A model generated the notes under the pieces. The model made no database searches and was not told the DNA's origin. It worked only from the letters and a program-made list of their open reading frames with translations. Both the position numbers and the translations under genes were made by a program. From the NCBI GenBank assembly GCA_016789605.1, contig JAEUQO010000098.1:1-64000 (forward strand): DNA of 64,000 nt, read 5' to 3'. Each line of letters opens with the position of its first letter. Positions within the stretch are counted from its first letter, which is position 1. Below are positions 54,710 to 63,179 of this stretch, one piece after another. The stretch comes from Acidobacteriota bacterium (lineage in GTDB: Bacteria; Acidobacteriota; Blastocatellia; RBC074).

Positions 54710-55657
54710 TCACGCACGACTGGTTGCGCGCAAACGGCGTAAAAGTCCCTCTAGGTCTTCGGGCAAGGGCGCTTCGAAGCTGAGTTGTCGGTTTGTGACC
54801 GGATGGCGAAAGGCGAGTTTCTGTGCGTGCAAGGCTTGGCGCGGAAACGCGATCTTTCTCGTCGGACTGTTGTCATACAAATATTGCTTTTCTCCCACCA
54901 ACGGATTCCCGCGTAATCCAGCCTGTACGCGAATCTGGTTGCGTTTGCCGGTTTCCAGGCGAACTTCGATGAGCGCAGCATCCTTCCACTGTTCAAGCAC
55001 GCGATAATGGCAAACCGCTTCTTTCGCGTCCTTGGTGCGCCGTTCTGCTTGTTCCTGTCGCAAGGTTTCCTGATTCCAGACCAGCCAGTTTCGCCACGTG
55101 CCAGAGGCCGGTTTCGGCGCTCCATGAACCACGGCCACGTAGGTGCGCACGGCTTCGCGCCGTTCAAACAAGTCTTTAAGGCGTTGCTGGGCGGCGCCGT
55201 GTTTGGCAAAGATCACCAAACCCGATGTGTCGCGATCTATGCGATGCACGATCAACGGTTCGCGTCGCGCGTGCGAGCGCAAATGATGTTTAACCAGATC
55301 AAACAGCGACTCTTCGTTTGGCTGCGCGGGCAAAGGGACGGTCAATAATCCGGCAGGTTTGTTGATCACCAGCAATGCTGTGTCTTCGTACAACAAGTGC
55401 AAGCCGGAATCGTGGCGTTCGGCATACCGGCGTTCGGCGCTGCCAGGGCGATCCATCCACAGCATGACGACATCGCGCGCCTGCATTCGCCGACCGGCAT
55501 CGGCGGCGGATTGTTCGGCTTTGTTCACGAACACTTTGCCGCGTTCGATGGCGTTCAGGGCCTTGGCGCGTGAACCCAATCGTCCTGCCGCCGCCAACCA
55601 TTTGTCTAAGCGTGTTTCTGCTTCTGTTTCAGTTACGGTCCAGGTTTGTTTGCTCAT
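54710..55657 (-). CDS. RluA-type pseudouridine synthase
   Basis: 315 residues. The S4 RNA-binding domain (about 13-75, RLDKWLAAAGRLGSR) is followed by the catalytic domain with HRIDRDTSGLVIFAK (about 136-150, catalytic Asp in the HRxDxxTSG motif). It isomerises uridine to pseudouridine in rRNA or tRNA; the target site is unknown. A single gene on the minus strand, convergent with the preceding gene and divergent from the next kinase. Confidence 0.93.
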   Translation of the reverse strand: MSKQTWTVTETEAETRLDKWLAAAGRLGSRAKALNAIERGKVFVNKAEQSAADAGRRMQARDVVMLWMDRPGSAERRYAERHDSGLHLLYEDTALLVINKPAGLLTVPLPAQPNEESLFDLVKHHLRSHARREPLIVHRIDRDTSGLVIFAKHGAAQQRLKDLFERREAVRTYVAVVHGAPKPASGTWRNWLVWNQETLRQEQAERRTKDAKEAVCHYRVLEQWKDAALIEVRLETGKRNQIRVQAGLRGNPLVGEKQYLYDNSPTRKIAFPRQALHAQKLAFRHPVTNRQLSFEAPLPEDLEGLLRRLRATSRA

Positions 55658-55874
55658 CGCGGTAAGTGTAGGCGGAAGCGAGGAAACTGCAAAATCACTT
55701 CACCGTATTGCTGACGTTCTGGCTGACATTCGGCTCGACATTCGGTAAGATGGCGCGGCATCGCAAAACCTGACGCTGATGACTTGCGCGAATCATCAAC
55801 CGTCAAGCCAAGCCCCGAATCTTTCAACCTATCTTGGTTCGAGAACCTCTTGAATACGCACAGGAATTTGCTGC

Positions 55875-58334
55875 GTGACACCTGAAACGGTTTCGCATTA
55901 CCGCATTCTTTCCAAACTCGGCGCAGGCGGGATGGGTGAAGTCTATCTGGCTGAGGACCTGAATCTGGGGCGGCGCGTCGCCCTGAAGCTGTTGCCTGCG
56001 CGCTTTATGCAAGACGCCGAACGCGTGCGCCGCTTTGCGCAGGAAGCGCGCACGGCCAGCACGCTGAATCATCCCAACATTCTGACCATTTACGAAATCG
56101 GCCAAACCGCTGGTGACGATGGAGAAGCGCATTACATCGCCATGGAGTTTGTCGAAGGGCAAACTTTGCGCCAACGATTGATGGGACGACGGCTGAAACT
56201 CGAAGACGCGCTGGATATTGCCGTGCAAATTGTGAGCGCGTTGGTCGCCGCCCACGGCGCAGGCATTACCCATCGCGACGTCAAGCCGGAAAACATCATG
56301 TTGCGGCAGGATGGTTATGTGAAGGTGCTGGATTTTGGCCTGGCCAAACTGACGGAAAGCCCGGCGTTTCTCAGCCAGGACCCTTCGATCACGCAAGCCG
56401 AAACCGTGGATGACCCGTTTGCAGATTTGTATGCCACGGCGCAATTGCAACAGCTTAACAACACCAGTCCGGGCGTGATTCTGGGCACGATCAATTACAT
56501 GTCGCCGGAACAGGCGCGCGGACAGAAAGTAGACGCGCGCACAGACATTTTCAGTTTGGGGATTGTGCTCTATGAACTCCTTGCCGGACGCACCCCGTTT
56601 GCGGGCGCTTCGACAGGAGATGTGATGGTGGCGATTCTGGATCGTACGCCGCCACCGTTGGCGCGCTATGCGCCTGATACTCCCGAAGAGTTGGAATGGA
56701 TTGTTGCAAAAGCGTTGGCCAAAGATCGCGACGAACGTTACCAATCGTCAAAAAGCATGTTGGCCGATTTGAAGCGTTTGCAAAAACGCGTGCAAATGGG
56801 ATTGAGCGGGGTTGCTACGCTTACTGATGAGTCGCGGTATGGCGATCAGTTTGAAGCCGCGCCCAGCAGCGATTTTTCACATACGCGCAGCACCGGCAAT
56901 TTAGAGGCAACGTCCGGCCAAGGGCGCTCCGGTTCGCAACAATTGCCGCGTCCGATTGATTCGTTGGCGGTCTTGCCGTTTGTGAGCGCCAGCACGGATG
57001 CAGACGCGGCGTATTTGAGTGAAGGCATTCCCGAAAGTTTGGTGCTCAATTTGTCGCGCTTGCCGCAATTGCGTGTGATGGCTTGGAGCACGGTGGCGCG
57101 TTGGCGTGGCAAAGAAGCTGATCCTTTGCAGGTCGGACGGGAGTTAGGCGTGCGCGCAGTGTTTGCCGCGCGACTCTATCAGTTCGGTGAGAAGTTGATG
57201 ATCAAAGCCGAACTCGTGGACGTCGCAGATGGCGCGCAAATTTGGGGCGGGCAGTATCAGCGGCAGCTCGACAATCTGTTCACCATCGAACAGGAGATTT
57301 CCCAGGAAATTTGCGAGCATTTGCGTTTGCGCCTGAACGAAGAAGAACGTGCGCGGCTGACGAAACGCTATACGGAAAATGCCGAAGCCTATCAAGCATA
57401 TTTGCAAGGGCGCTATTTCTGGCATCAGCGTACGGCCAAAGGCTTGCGCAAAGCGCTGGAGTCTTTTTCAGAAGCGATCAAACTCGATCCTGAGTATGCG
57501 CTGGCTTATGCGGGGGTGGCGGATTGTTATTGTTTGATCAGCATTTATGGCTCGATGCCGCCCAAGGCCGTTTTGCCGCGCGCGAAATCCGCCGCGTTGC
57601 GCGCCATCGAAATTGACGAAGGATTGGCTGAAGCGCACACTTCGCTGGCCGCCGTGCTGTGTTGGTACGATTGGGACTGGGAACGCAGCGAGCGGGAGTT
57701 CAAACGCGCGCTCGAACTGAATCCTTCTTACATGGTCGCGCATCATTGGTACGGTTCTGTTTTGCTGGCCGGACAAGGACGCTTTGACGAAGCTCTGGCC
57801 GAAGAACTGACCGCCCGTGAACTGGAACCTCTTTCATTGGTCGTCAATTCCAATCTGGGGTTCATCTGTTACCAGGCGCACCGGTACGAGAATGCCGTCA
57901 AATACCTATTAGAGACGCTGGAAATAGACGAACAGTTCATTTATGCGCGGTTTCATTTGGGGCTGACCTATGCCCAGTTGAAACGACACGATGAAGCGAT
58001 TGTCGAATTACAACGCGCACTGGAATTGTCTGGCGGCGGGGCATTGATCAAAGCCGCGCTCGGATACGCCTATGCCAATGCCGGCAGGCGTACAGAAGCG
58101 CTCGCGATCCTGGCTGAATTGCAAGCTGCGCCCCAACACCGTGACACCTCGCCGTTTTATCTGGCGACAATCTATGCTGGCTTGGGCGAAACAGCACAGG
58201 CATTGCAGGCGCTGAACGCCGCTTGCGAAGAGTGTTACAACTGGATGATCTGGTTACGCAGTGAGCCGATTTTTTTGCCCTTACACGCTGAACCGCAGTT
58301 TCAGGAATTGTTACAACGCCTCAGGCTGGCATAA
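55875..58334 (+). CDS. Ser/Thr kinase with TolB-N/FlgO-like and TPR domains
   Basis: 819 residues from a GTG at 55875. The kinase domain (about 9-305) is canonical: GAGGMGEVYLAEDL, ALKLLPARF (Lys38), HRDVKPENIM and DFGLAKL. An unusually long activation segment (about 45 residues) precedes MSPEQ. A linker follows, then a TolB_N/FlgO-like domain (about 360-495, DSLAVLPFVSASTDADAAYL) and about 300 residues of TPR. No membrane segment is apparent, so it is likely cytosolic. The next gene is its tandem paralog. Confidence 0.92.
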   Translation: MTPETVSHYRILSKLGAGGMGEVYLAEDLNLGRRVALKLLPARFMQDAERVRRFAQEARTASTLNHPNILTIYEIGQTAGDDGEAHYIAMEFVEGQTLRQRLMGRRLKLEDALDIAVQIVSALVAAHGAGITHRDVKPENIMLRQDGYVKVLDFGLAKLTESPAFLSQDPSITQAETVDDPFADLYATAQLQQLNNTSPGVILGTINYMSPEQARGQKVDARTDIFSLGIVLYELLAGRTPFAGASTGDVMVAILDRTPPPLARYAPDTPEELEWIVAKALAKDRDERYQSSKSMLADLKRLQKRVQMGLSGVATLTDESRYGDQFEAAPSSDFSHTRSTGNLEATSGQGRSGSQQLPRPIDSLAVLPFVSASTDADAAYLSEGIPESLVLNLSRLPQLRVMAWSTVARWRGKEADPLQVGRELGVRAVFAARLYQFGEKLMIKAELVDVADGAQIWGGQYQRQLDNLFTIEQEISQEICEHLRLRLNEEERARLTKRYTENAEAYQAYLQGRYFWHQRTAKGLRKALESFSEAIKLDPEYALAYAGVADCYCLISIYGSMPPKAVLPRAKSAALRAIEIDEGLAEAHTSLAAVLCWYDWDWERSEREFKRALELNPSYMVAHHWYGSVLLAGQGRFDEALAEELTARELEPLSLVVNSNLGFICYQAHRYENAVKYLLETLEIDEQFIYARFHLGLTYAQLKRHDEAIVELQRALELSGGGALIKAALGYAYANAGRRTEALAILAELQAAPQHRDTSPFYLATIYAGLGETAQALQALNAACEECYNWMIWLRSEPIFLPLHAEPQFQELLQRLRLA

Positions 58335-58364
58335 ACACCGGCCTGGAGTGGAGACGACGTTGCC

Positions 58365-60956
58365 TTGTTGTCACAGACCATTTCGCATTACCGAATCCTC
58401 TCGCACCTGGGCACCAGTTTGATCGGCGAGGTTTATCTGGCCGAAGACCTGCAACTGGGCCGCAAGGTCGCCTTTACCGTGTTGCCTGAGCAATTCACGC
58501 GCGACAGCGAGCGCATGCAATTGCTGGCGCAAGAAGCCCGCACACTCTCTGCCCTCAATCACCCAAACATTCGCATGATTTACGAAGTCGGCCAGGAAGA
58601 AGCCCAGTACTTCGTGGTGACGGAATTTGTCGAAGGGCCGACTTTGCGCAAACACCTGGCTGAATCTCGCATGACGCTGGAGCAAGTGCTGGAAGTTGCG
58701 GTGCAATGTGCGACAGGACTAACGGCGGCGCATGCCGCAGGCGTACTACATCGTGACCTGAAACCGGAAAACATCATGCTGCGGCCCGACGGTTACGTAA
58801 AGATTCTGGATTTCGGGCTGGCGAAACTGGTCGAACAGGATTCCTTGCTGGTGGATTTGAACGTTGCGCCTGCTTCGCATACAGAGCCGTTGGCGGAACC
58901 AGCGGCGGAAGAGCCTGCCGCAAACCCCGATGGCACGACCGCGGAATTTGAAGAAACGGCTCTGTCAGAGAACGATCCTTACCGCACCAAGCCGCTTGAT
59001 TTGACTGACGCTGCGCAATTGCTGGCGGCGCAGGGGCAGCGCGCGACCGGCGGGTTATGGTGGGTTCCCGGCACTTCCGGCTATCTATCGCCCGAGCAGA
59101 TTTTGGGCTTGCCGGTAGATGAACGCAGCGACATTTTCAGCCTCGGCGTCGTGCTATACGAAATGTGCACCGGCTATTTGCCATATGCCGCTGACAGCAC
59201 CACCACGATGTTGAGCGCCATTTTGCAGACCCCGCCGCCTTCCATCAATCGTTTCATGCCCGAAGCGCCGGAAGAGTTGGAATGGATTGTGACCAAGGCG
59301 TTAGCCAAAGAACCTGACGAGCGTTATCAAACCGTGCGCGAATGGCTCAGCGATTTGAAGCGGTTGAAACAACGTCTGGAATTTTCTGCCGAACAGGCGC
59401 GCCTCGACCCGCGCGATTCGCAAACCGGGCGCAAAAGCGGGCGCCAGCGCGTGCCCGATACGGCTCCGATGTTGCCGCGCGATTCCGGCGCAGAACTGCG
59501 CTCGGTTGTCAACAATTCGACCGGACGCGGCACCAACGTGCTGGCGTCCCGTTCCGGGTCTACGCGCGGGGCTTCGGAACCGATTGATTCACTGGCGATT
59601 TTGCCGCTGGCCAATGCCAGCGATGATCCAAGTGCGGAATATCTAAGTGACGGCATTACCGAAAGCATCATTAACACGTTGTCGCGTCTGTCAGGCGTGC
59701 GTGTAATGGCGCGCAGCACCGTCTTTCGTTACAAAGGCCGTGACGCTGACCCCTTGGCGGTTGGGCGTGAACTGGGCGTACGCGCCGTGATGGCCGGGCG
59801 ATTGTTGCAACGCGGTGAACGCATTGTGATCAAAGTCGAGTTGGTTGATGCCAATGACGGCGCGTTGCTTTGGGCGGAACAATATCAGCGGCAGATGGGG
59901 GACATTTTTGCGCTCGAAGCTGACATCGCCCAGCAAATTTCTGACCACCTGCGCGTTAAACTGAGCGGCGAATTACGGCTGAATCTGGCCAAACGCTACA
60001 CTGAAAACCCTGAGGCTTACGATCTGTATCTGAAGGGGCGCTTTTTCTGGAATCAGCGTGATCCCGACGCGATGAAAAAAGCCGTTGAGTATTTTGTGCA
60101 GAGCATTCGCAAAGACCCGACCTTTGCGCTGGCGTATTGCGGCATGGCGGATTGTTACACCTTGCTCAGTTGGGGAACTTTGCCGCCGCGTGAGTTCGTG
60201 CCGAAAGCGCGCCTTTCCATTACCCGTGCGCTGGAACTGGATGAGCAATTGCCCGAAGCGCACGCTTCGTTGGGATTTCTGACGATGTGGTACGACTGGG
60301 ATTTTCTGAAGGCGGAGCGCGAACTATTGCGCGCCATCGAGCTGAATCCCAATCTGGCAACGGCCCATCACTGGTATTCTTACGCATTGATGCTGCTTGA
60401 GCGGACGGAAGACGCGCTGGCGCAAATGCGTCACGCGTTGACGCTCGATCCGCTTTCGCTGGTGATTACAACTGACATTGGCGAATTGCTTTACCGTCAA
60501 CGCCGCTATCAGGAAGCCATCGCACAATGCCAGAAAGCGCGCGATCTCGATCCGCAATTCGGCATGGCGATCTTTTGGCAATTGCTTTGTTACCTGCAAA
60601 CTGAACGGTACGACGACGCAATCAGCATCCTGGAACCTATGCTGGCCGAATCGCCGCGCCCCAGTGTGCCTATGCTTTTAACGATTGCGCACGCCAAGGC
60701 GGGCAACCCGGAACAGGCGCAGCAGCATTGGCAGATGTTGCAGCAAATGACTGAGCGCCAATACGTGCCGCCGTATTATCTGGCCGTGGCGTTGGCCAAT
60801 TTGGGCGAAAAAGACCAGGCGTTTGCCTGGCTTGAAAAAGGCTATCAGGAACGCAGCGGTTGGTTGCCCTGGCTCAAACAAGACCCGCTGGCTGACACGC
60901 TTCGCACTGATCCGCGGTTTAGCGATTTGTTGCGTCGCATTGGCCTGCAACCTTAA
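58365..60956 (+). CDS. Kinase-TPR paralog with degenerate ATP-binding site (probable pseudokinase)
   Basis: 863 residues from a TTG start (58365, or the next TTG). The layout is the same as the preceding gene (kinase-like, TolB_N-like and TPR). The P-loop reads LGTSLIGEVY instead of the glycine-rich LGAGGMGEVY. The beta-3 segment reads VAFTVLP, so the usual VAIK lysine (Lys38 in the neighbour) is Thr38. HRDLKPENIM and DFGLAKL remain. An acidic activation-loop insert of about 80 residues precedes YLSPEQ. It seems to be a duplicate kept without a standard ATP site; it may bind its neighbour or a partner. Confidence 0.9.
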   Translation: MLSQTISHYRILSHLGTSLIGEVYLAEDLQLGRKVAFTVLPEQFTRDSERMQLLAQEARTLSALNHPNIRMIYEVGQEEAQYFVVTEFVEGPTLRKHLAESRMTLEQVLEVAVQCATGLTAAHAAGVLHRDLKPENIMLRPDGYVKILDFGLAKLVEQDSLLVDLNVAPASHTEPLAEPAAEEPAANPDGTTAEFEETALSENDPYRTKPLDLTDAAQLLAAQGQRATGGLWWVPGTSGYLSPEQILGLPVDERSDIFSLGVVLYEMCTGYLPYAADSTTTMLSAILQTPPPSINRFMPEAPEELEWIVTKALAKEPDERYQTVREWLSDLKRLKQRLEFSAEQARLDPRDSQTGRKSGRQRVPDTAPMLPRDSGAELRSVVNNSTGRGTNVLASRSGSTRGASEPIDSLAILPLANASDDPSAEYLSDGITESIINTLSRLSGVRVMARSTVFRYKGRDADPLAVGRELGVRAVMAGRLLQRGERIVIKVELVDANDGALLWAEQYQRQMGDIFALEADIAQQISDHLRVKLSGELRLNLAKRYTENPEAYDLYLKGRFFWNQRDPDAMKKAVEYFVQSIRKDPTFALAYCGMADCYTLLSWGTLPPREFVPKARLSITRALELDEQLPEAHASLGFLTMWYDWDFLKAERELLRAIELNPNLATAHHWYSYALMLLERTEDALAQMRHALTLDPLSLVITTDIGELLYRQRRYQEAIAQCQKARDLDPQFGMAIFWQLLCYLQTERYDDAISILEPMLAESPRPSVPMLLTIAHAKAGNPEQAQQHWQMLQQMTERQYVPPYYLAVALANLGEKDQAFAWLEKGYQERSGWLPWLKQDPLADTLRTDPRFSDLLRRIGLQP

Positions 60957-60994
60957 ACATTGTTTTGTCAGACCCTCCATCACTTCATCACGCT

Positions 60995-62062
60995 ATGAAA
61001 TTTGTCGGCATCAACTTTGATCACTTTCATATGGGCGATCTGTTGCGCCTGGTGTCAGAGCATCCGCGCGCGGAAATTGTCGGGTTGTGTGACGAAGACC
61101 CGGCGCGTATGCAAGACGCCGCCCGCAATTTTTCGATTCCGCCAGAACGCCTGTTTACCGATTACCGCGTGTGTTTGGAACAGACGCGCCCTGATGCGGC
61201 AATCCTTTGCCCGGCACCGGCGCGGCATGCTGAATACGTCGAAAACGTCGCGCAATTCGGTGTGCACATGCTGGTTGAAAAACCGATGGCCGACTCGCTG
61301 GCCAGCGCGGATCGAATGATGCAAGCGGCAGAAGCTTCTGGCAAAACGCTGATGATCAATTGGCCGTTGGTGTGGTCGGCAACGCATCGCACCGCCAAAC
61401 GACTGATTGACGAAGGCGTAATCGGCCAGGTGAGCGAAGTGCATTATTACGGCGGCAATCGCGGCCCGCTCTATCACGGTGCGGATAAAATCGAAGTCAG
61501 TGAAGACGAAGTTCAGCGCCGCAAACCCGCCAGTTGGTTTTATAAGCTGGCAAGCGGCGGCGGTTCGTTGCGCGATTATCTGGGGTATGGCGTAACGCTG
61601 GGCACCTGGTTCATGGATGGCCGCAAGCCGCTCGAAGTCACCACTGTCGTTGATGAACCTGTCGGGCTGGAAGTGGATGAGCATAGCGTCACGGTCGCGC
61701 GCTATGAACATGGCCTGTCAAAATTCGAAACGCGTTGGGGAACCTTCACCGATCCGTGGACATTGCAACCGCAACCGCTGTGCGGATTTGTGCTGGTGGG
61801 CAGCGCCGGGACAATCGGCAGCTTTGATTATGCGCCGACCATTCGCGTGCAAACCAAAGCAAATCCTGAAGGGCTGGAGGTACCGGTAGACGTGCTGGAG
61901 GCTCCGCATCGAAATGCCATTGAGCATTTCATTCATCACCTGGAAACCGGCGCGCCGTTGTTAGGGCCGCTGACAACCGCCACCAGTCGTATCGGCCAGC
62001 AAATCATTGATTCGGCGTTGCTGAGCGCGCGCGAAAAACGCACCGTCAAATTGCTTGAGTAA
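60995..62062 (+). CDS. Gfo/Idh/MocA family oxidoreductase (first of pair)
   Basis: 355 residues from the ATG at 60995 (MKFVGINFDHFHMGDLLRL). The N-terminal Rossmann-like NAD(P) domain includes EIVGLCDEDPARMQD, and MLVEKPMA carries the conserved EKP motif (about 95). The C-terminal half has the family beta-sheet. The substrate, probably a sugar or cyclitol, is unknown. A few nucleotides separate it from the next gene. Confidence 0.88.
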   Translation: MKFVGINFDHFHMGDLLRLVSEHPRAEIVGLCDEDPARMQDAARNFSIPPERLFTDYRVCLEQTRPDAAILCPAPARHAEYVENVAQFGVHMLVEKPMADSLASADRMMQAAEASGKTLMINWPLVWSATHRTAKRLIDEGVIGQVSEVHYYGGNRGPLYHGADKIEVSEDEVQRRKPASWFYKLASGGGSLRDYLGYGVTLGTWFMDGRKPLEVTTVVDEPVGLEVDEHSVTVARYEHGLSKFETRWGTFTDPWTLQPQPLCGFVLVGSAGTIGSFDYAPTIRVQTKANPEGLEVPVDVLEAPHRNAIEHFIHHLETGAPLLGPLTTATSRIGQQIIDSALLSAREKRTVKLLE

Positions 62063-62066
62063 CGTT

Positions 62067-63179
62067 ATGTCCGATGCACCCGAAGACGATTATGGGTTGA
62101 GCCAAAAAGAAGACGCGCCAGAAATCGCAGCGCCGGTTTTGCCTTATCAGCCACGCGACCCACAGCGCTATCGTCCAGCCATTGGCCTGATCGGATGTGG
62201 AGGCATCGCCGGTCAACAACTGCGCGCCTATCGCCACGCGGGTTATCTTGTGACGGCTTTGTGCGATCACAGCGAAGACAAAGCCCGCGCCTACCAAACA
62301 GAACTTTATCCTGCCGCGATTGTCACCACCGATTACCGCGCATTGCTGGCGCAACCTGAAATCGAAGTCGTGGATATTGCGACGCATCCGGCTGAGCGCG
62401 TCGAGCTGATTGAAGCTGCGCTGACTGCGGGCAAGCACGTGCTTAGCCAGAAACCGTTTGTCACTGATCTGGAAACCGGCGAACGGCTGGCGGCTTTGGC
62501 CGACACGCAAGGCGTCAAGCTCGCCGTAAATCAGAATGGACGCTGGGCGCCGCATTTCAGTTATTTGCGGCACGCGCTAACAGCTGGTGTGATTGGCGAG
62601 GTGCAAAGCGTCAACTTTGCCTTGCACTGGGATCACAACTGGATCATCGGAACAGCTTTTGAACAGATGTCGCATTTGTTGCTGTATGACTTTGCCATTC
62701 ACTGGTTTGATCTGGCGACGTGCTTTTTCGGTGAACGTTGCGCGCAACGTGTCTTTGCCACGGCGACAAACGCCATCGGACAACGGGCGAAAACCCCGAT
62801 GTTGGCACAGGTGTTGGTTGAATTTGATGGCGGGCAGGCGACGCTGAGTTTTAACGCCAATGTCACGCACGGACAGGAAGATCGTACGGTGATAGCCGGA
62901 ACCGCCGGAACGCTGGTCAGCAGCGGGCCAAGTTTGTCAGAACAAACTGTGCGCATTTACACGGCGGACGGTTGGGCAAAAGCTGCGTTGACGGGCACCT
63001 GGTTTCGCGCAGGCTTTCACGGAGCAATGGCAGAGTTGCTTTGTGCGATTGAAGAGAATCGAACGCCGCTTAACAATGCGCGCGACAATTTGCGCAGCCT
63101 GGCGCTTTGTTTTGCCGCCATCGCAAGCGCAACCGACGGTCAGGCAAAAGTTCCCGGCCAGATCAGACGGTTGGCATAA
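62067..63179 (+). CDS. Gfo/Idh/MocA family oxidoreductase (second of pair)
   Basis: 370 residues from the ATG at 62067. Nucleotide-binding GLIGCGGIAGQQL (about 45-57) and the HVLSQKPFVTDLETGERLA segment (Lys of the KP pair conserved) mark the family. An acidic N-terminal extension of about 40 residues precedes the fold. It starts 4 nt after the first gene, so the pair is probably one operon. The two proteins are only moderately alike, so they may be successive enzymes of one pathway or subunits. Confidence 0.88.
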   Translation: MSDAPEDDYGLSQKEDAPEIAAPVLPYQPRDPQRYRPAIGLIGCGGIAGQQLRAYRHAGYLVTALCDHSEDKARAYQTELYPAAIVTTDYRALLAQPEIEVVDIATHPAERVELIEAALTAGKHVLSQKPFVTDLETGERLAALADTQGVKLAVNQNGRWAPHFSYLRHALTAGVIGEVQSVNFALHWDHNWIIGTAFEQMSHLLLYDFAIHWFDLATCFFGERCAQRVFATATNAIGQRAKTPMLAQVLVEFDGGQATLSFNANVTHGQEDRTVIAGTAGTLVSSGPSLSEQTVRIYTADGWAKAALTGTWFRAGFHGAMAELLCAIEENRTPLNNARDNLRSLALCFAAIASATDGQAKVPGQIRRLA

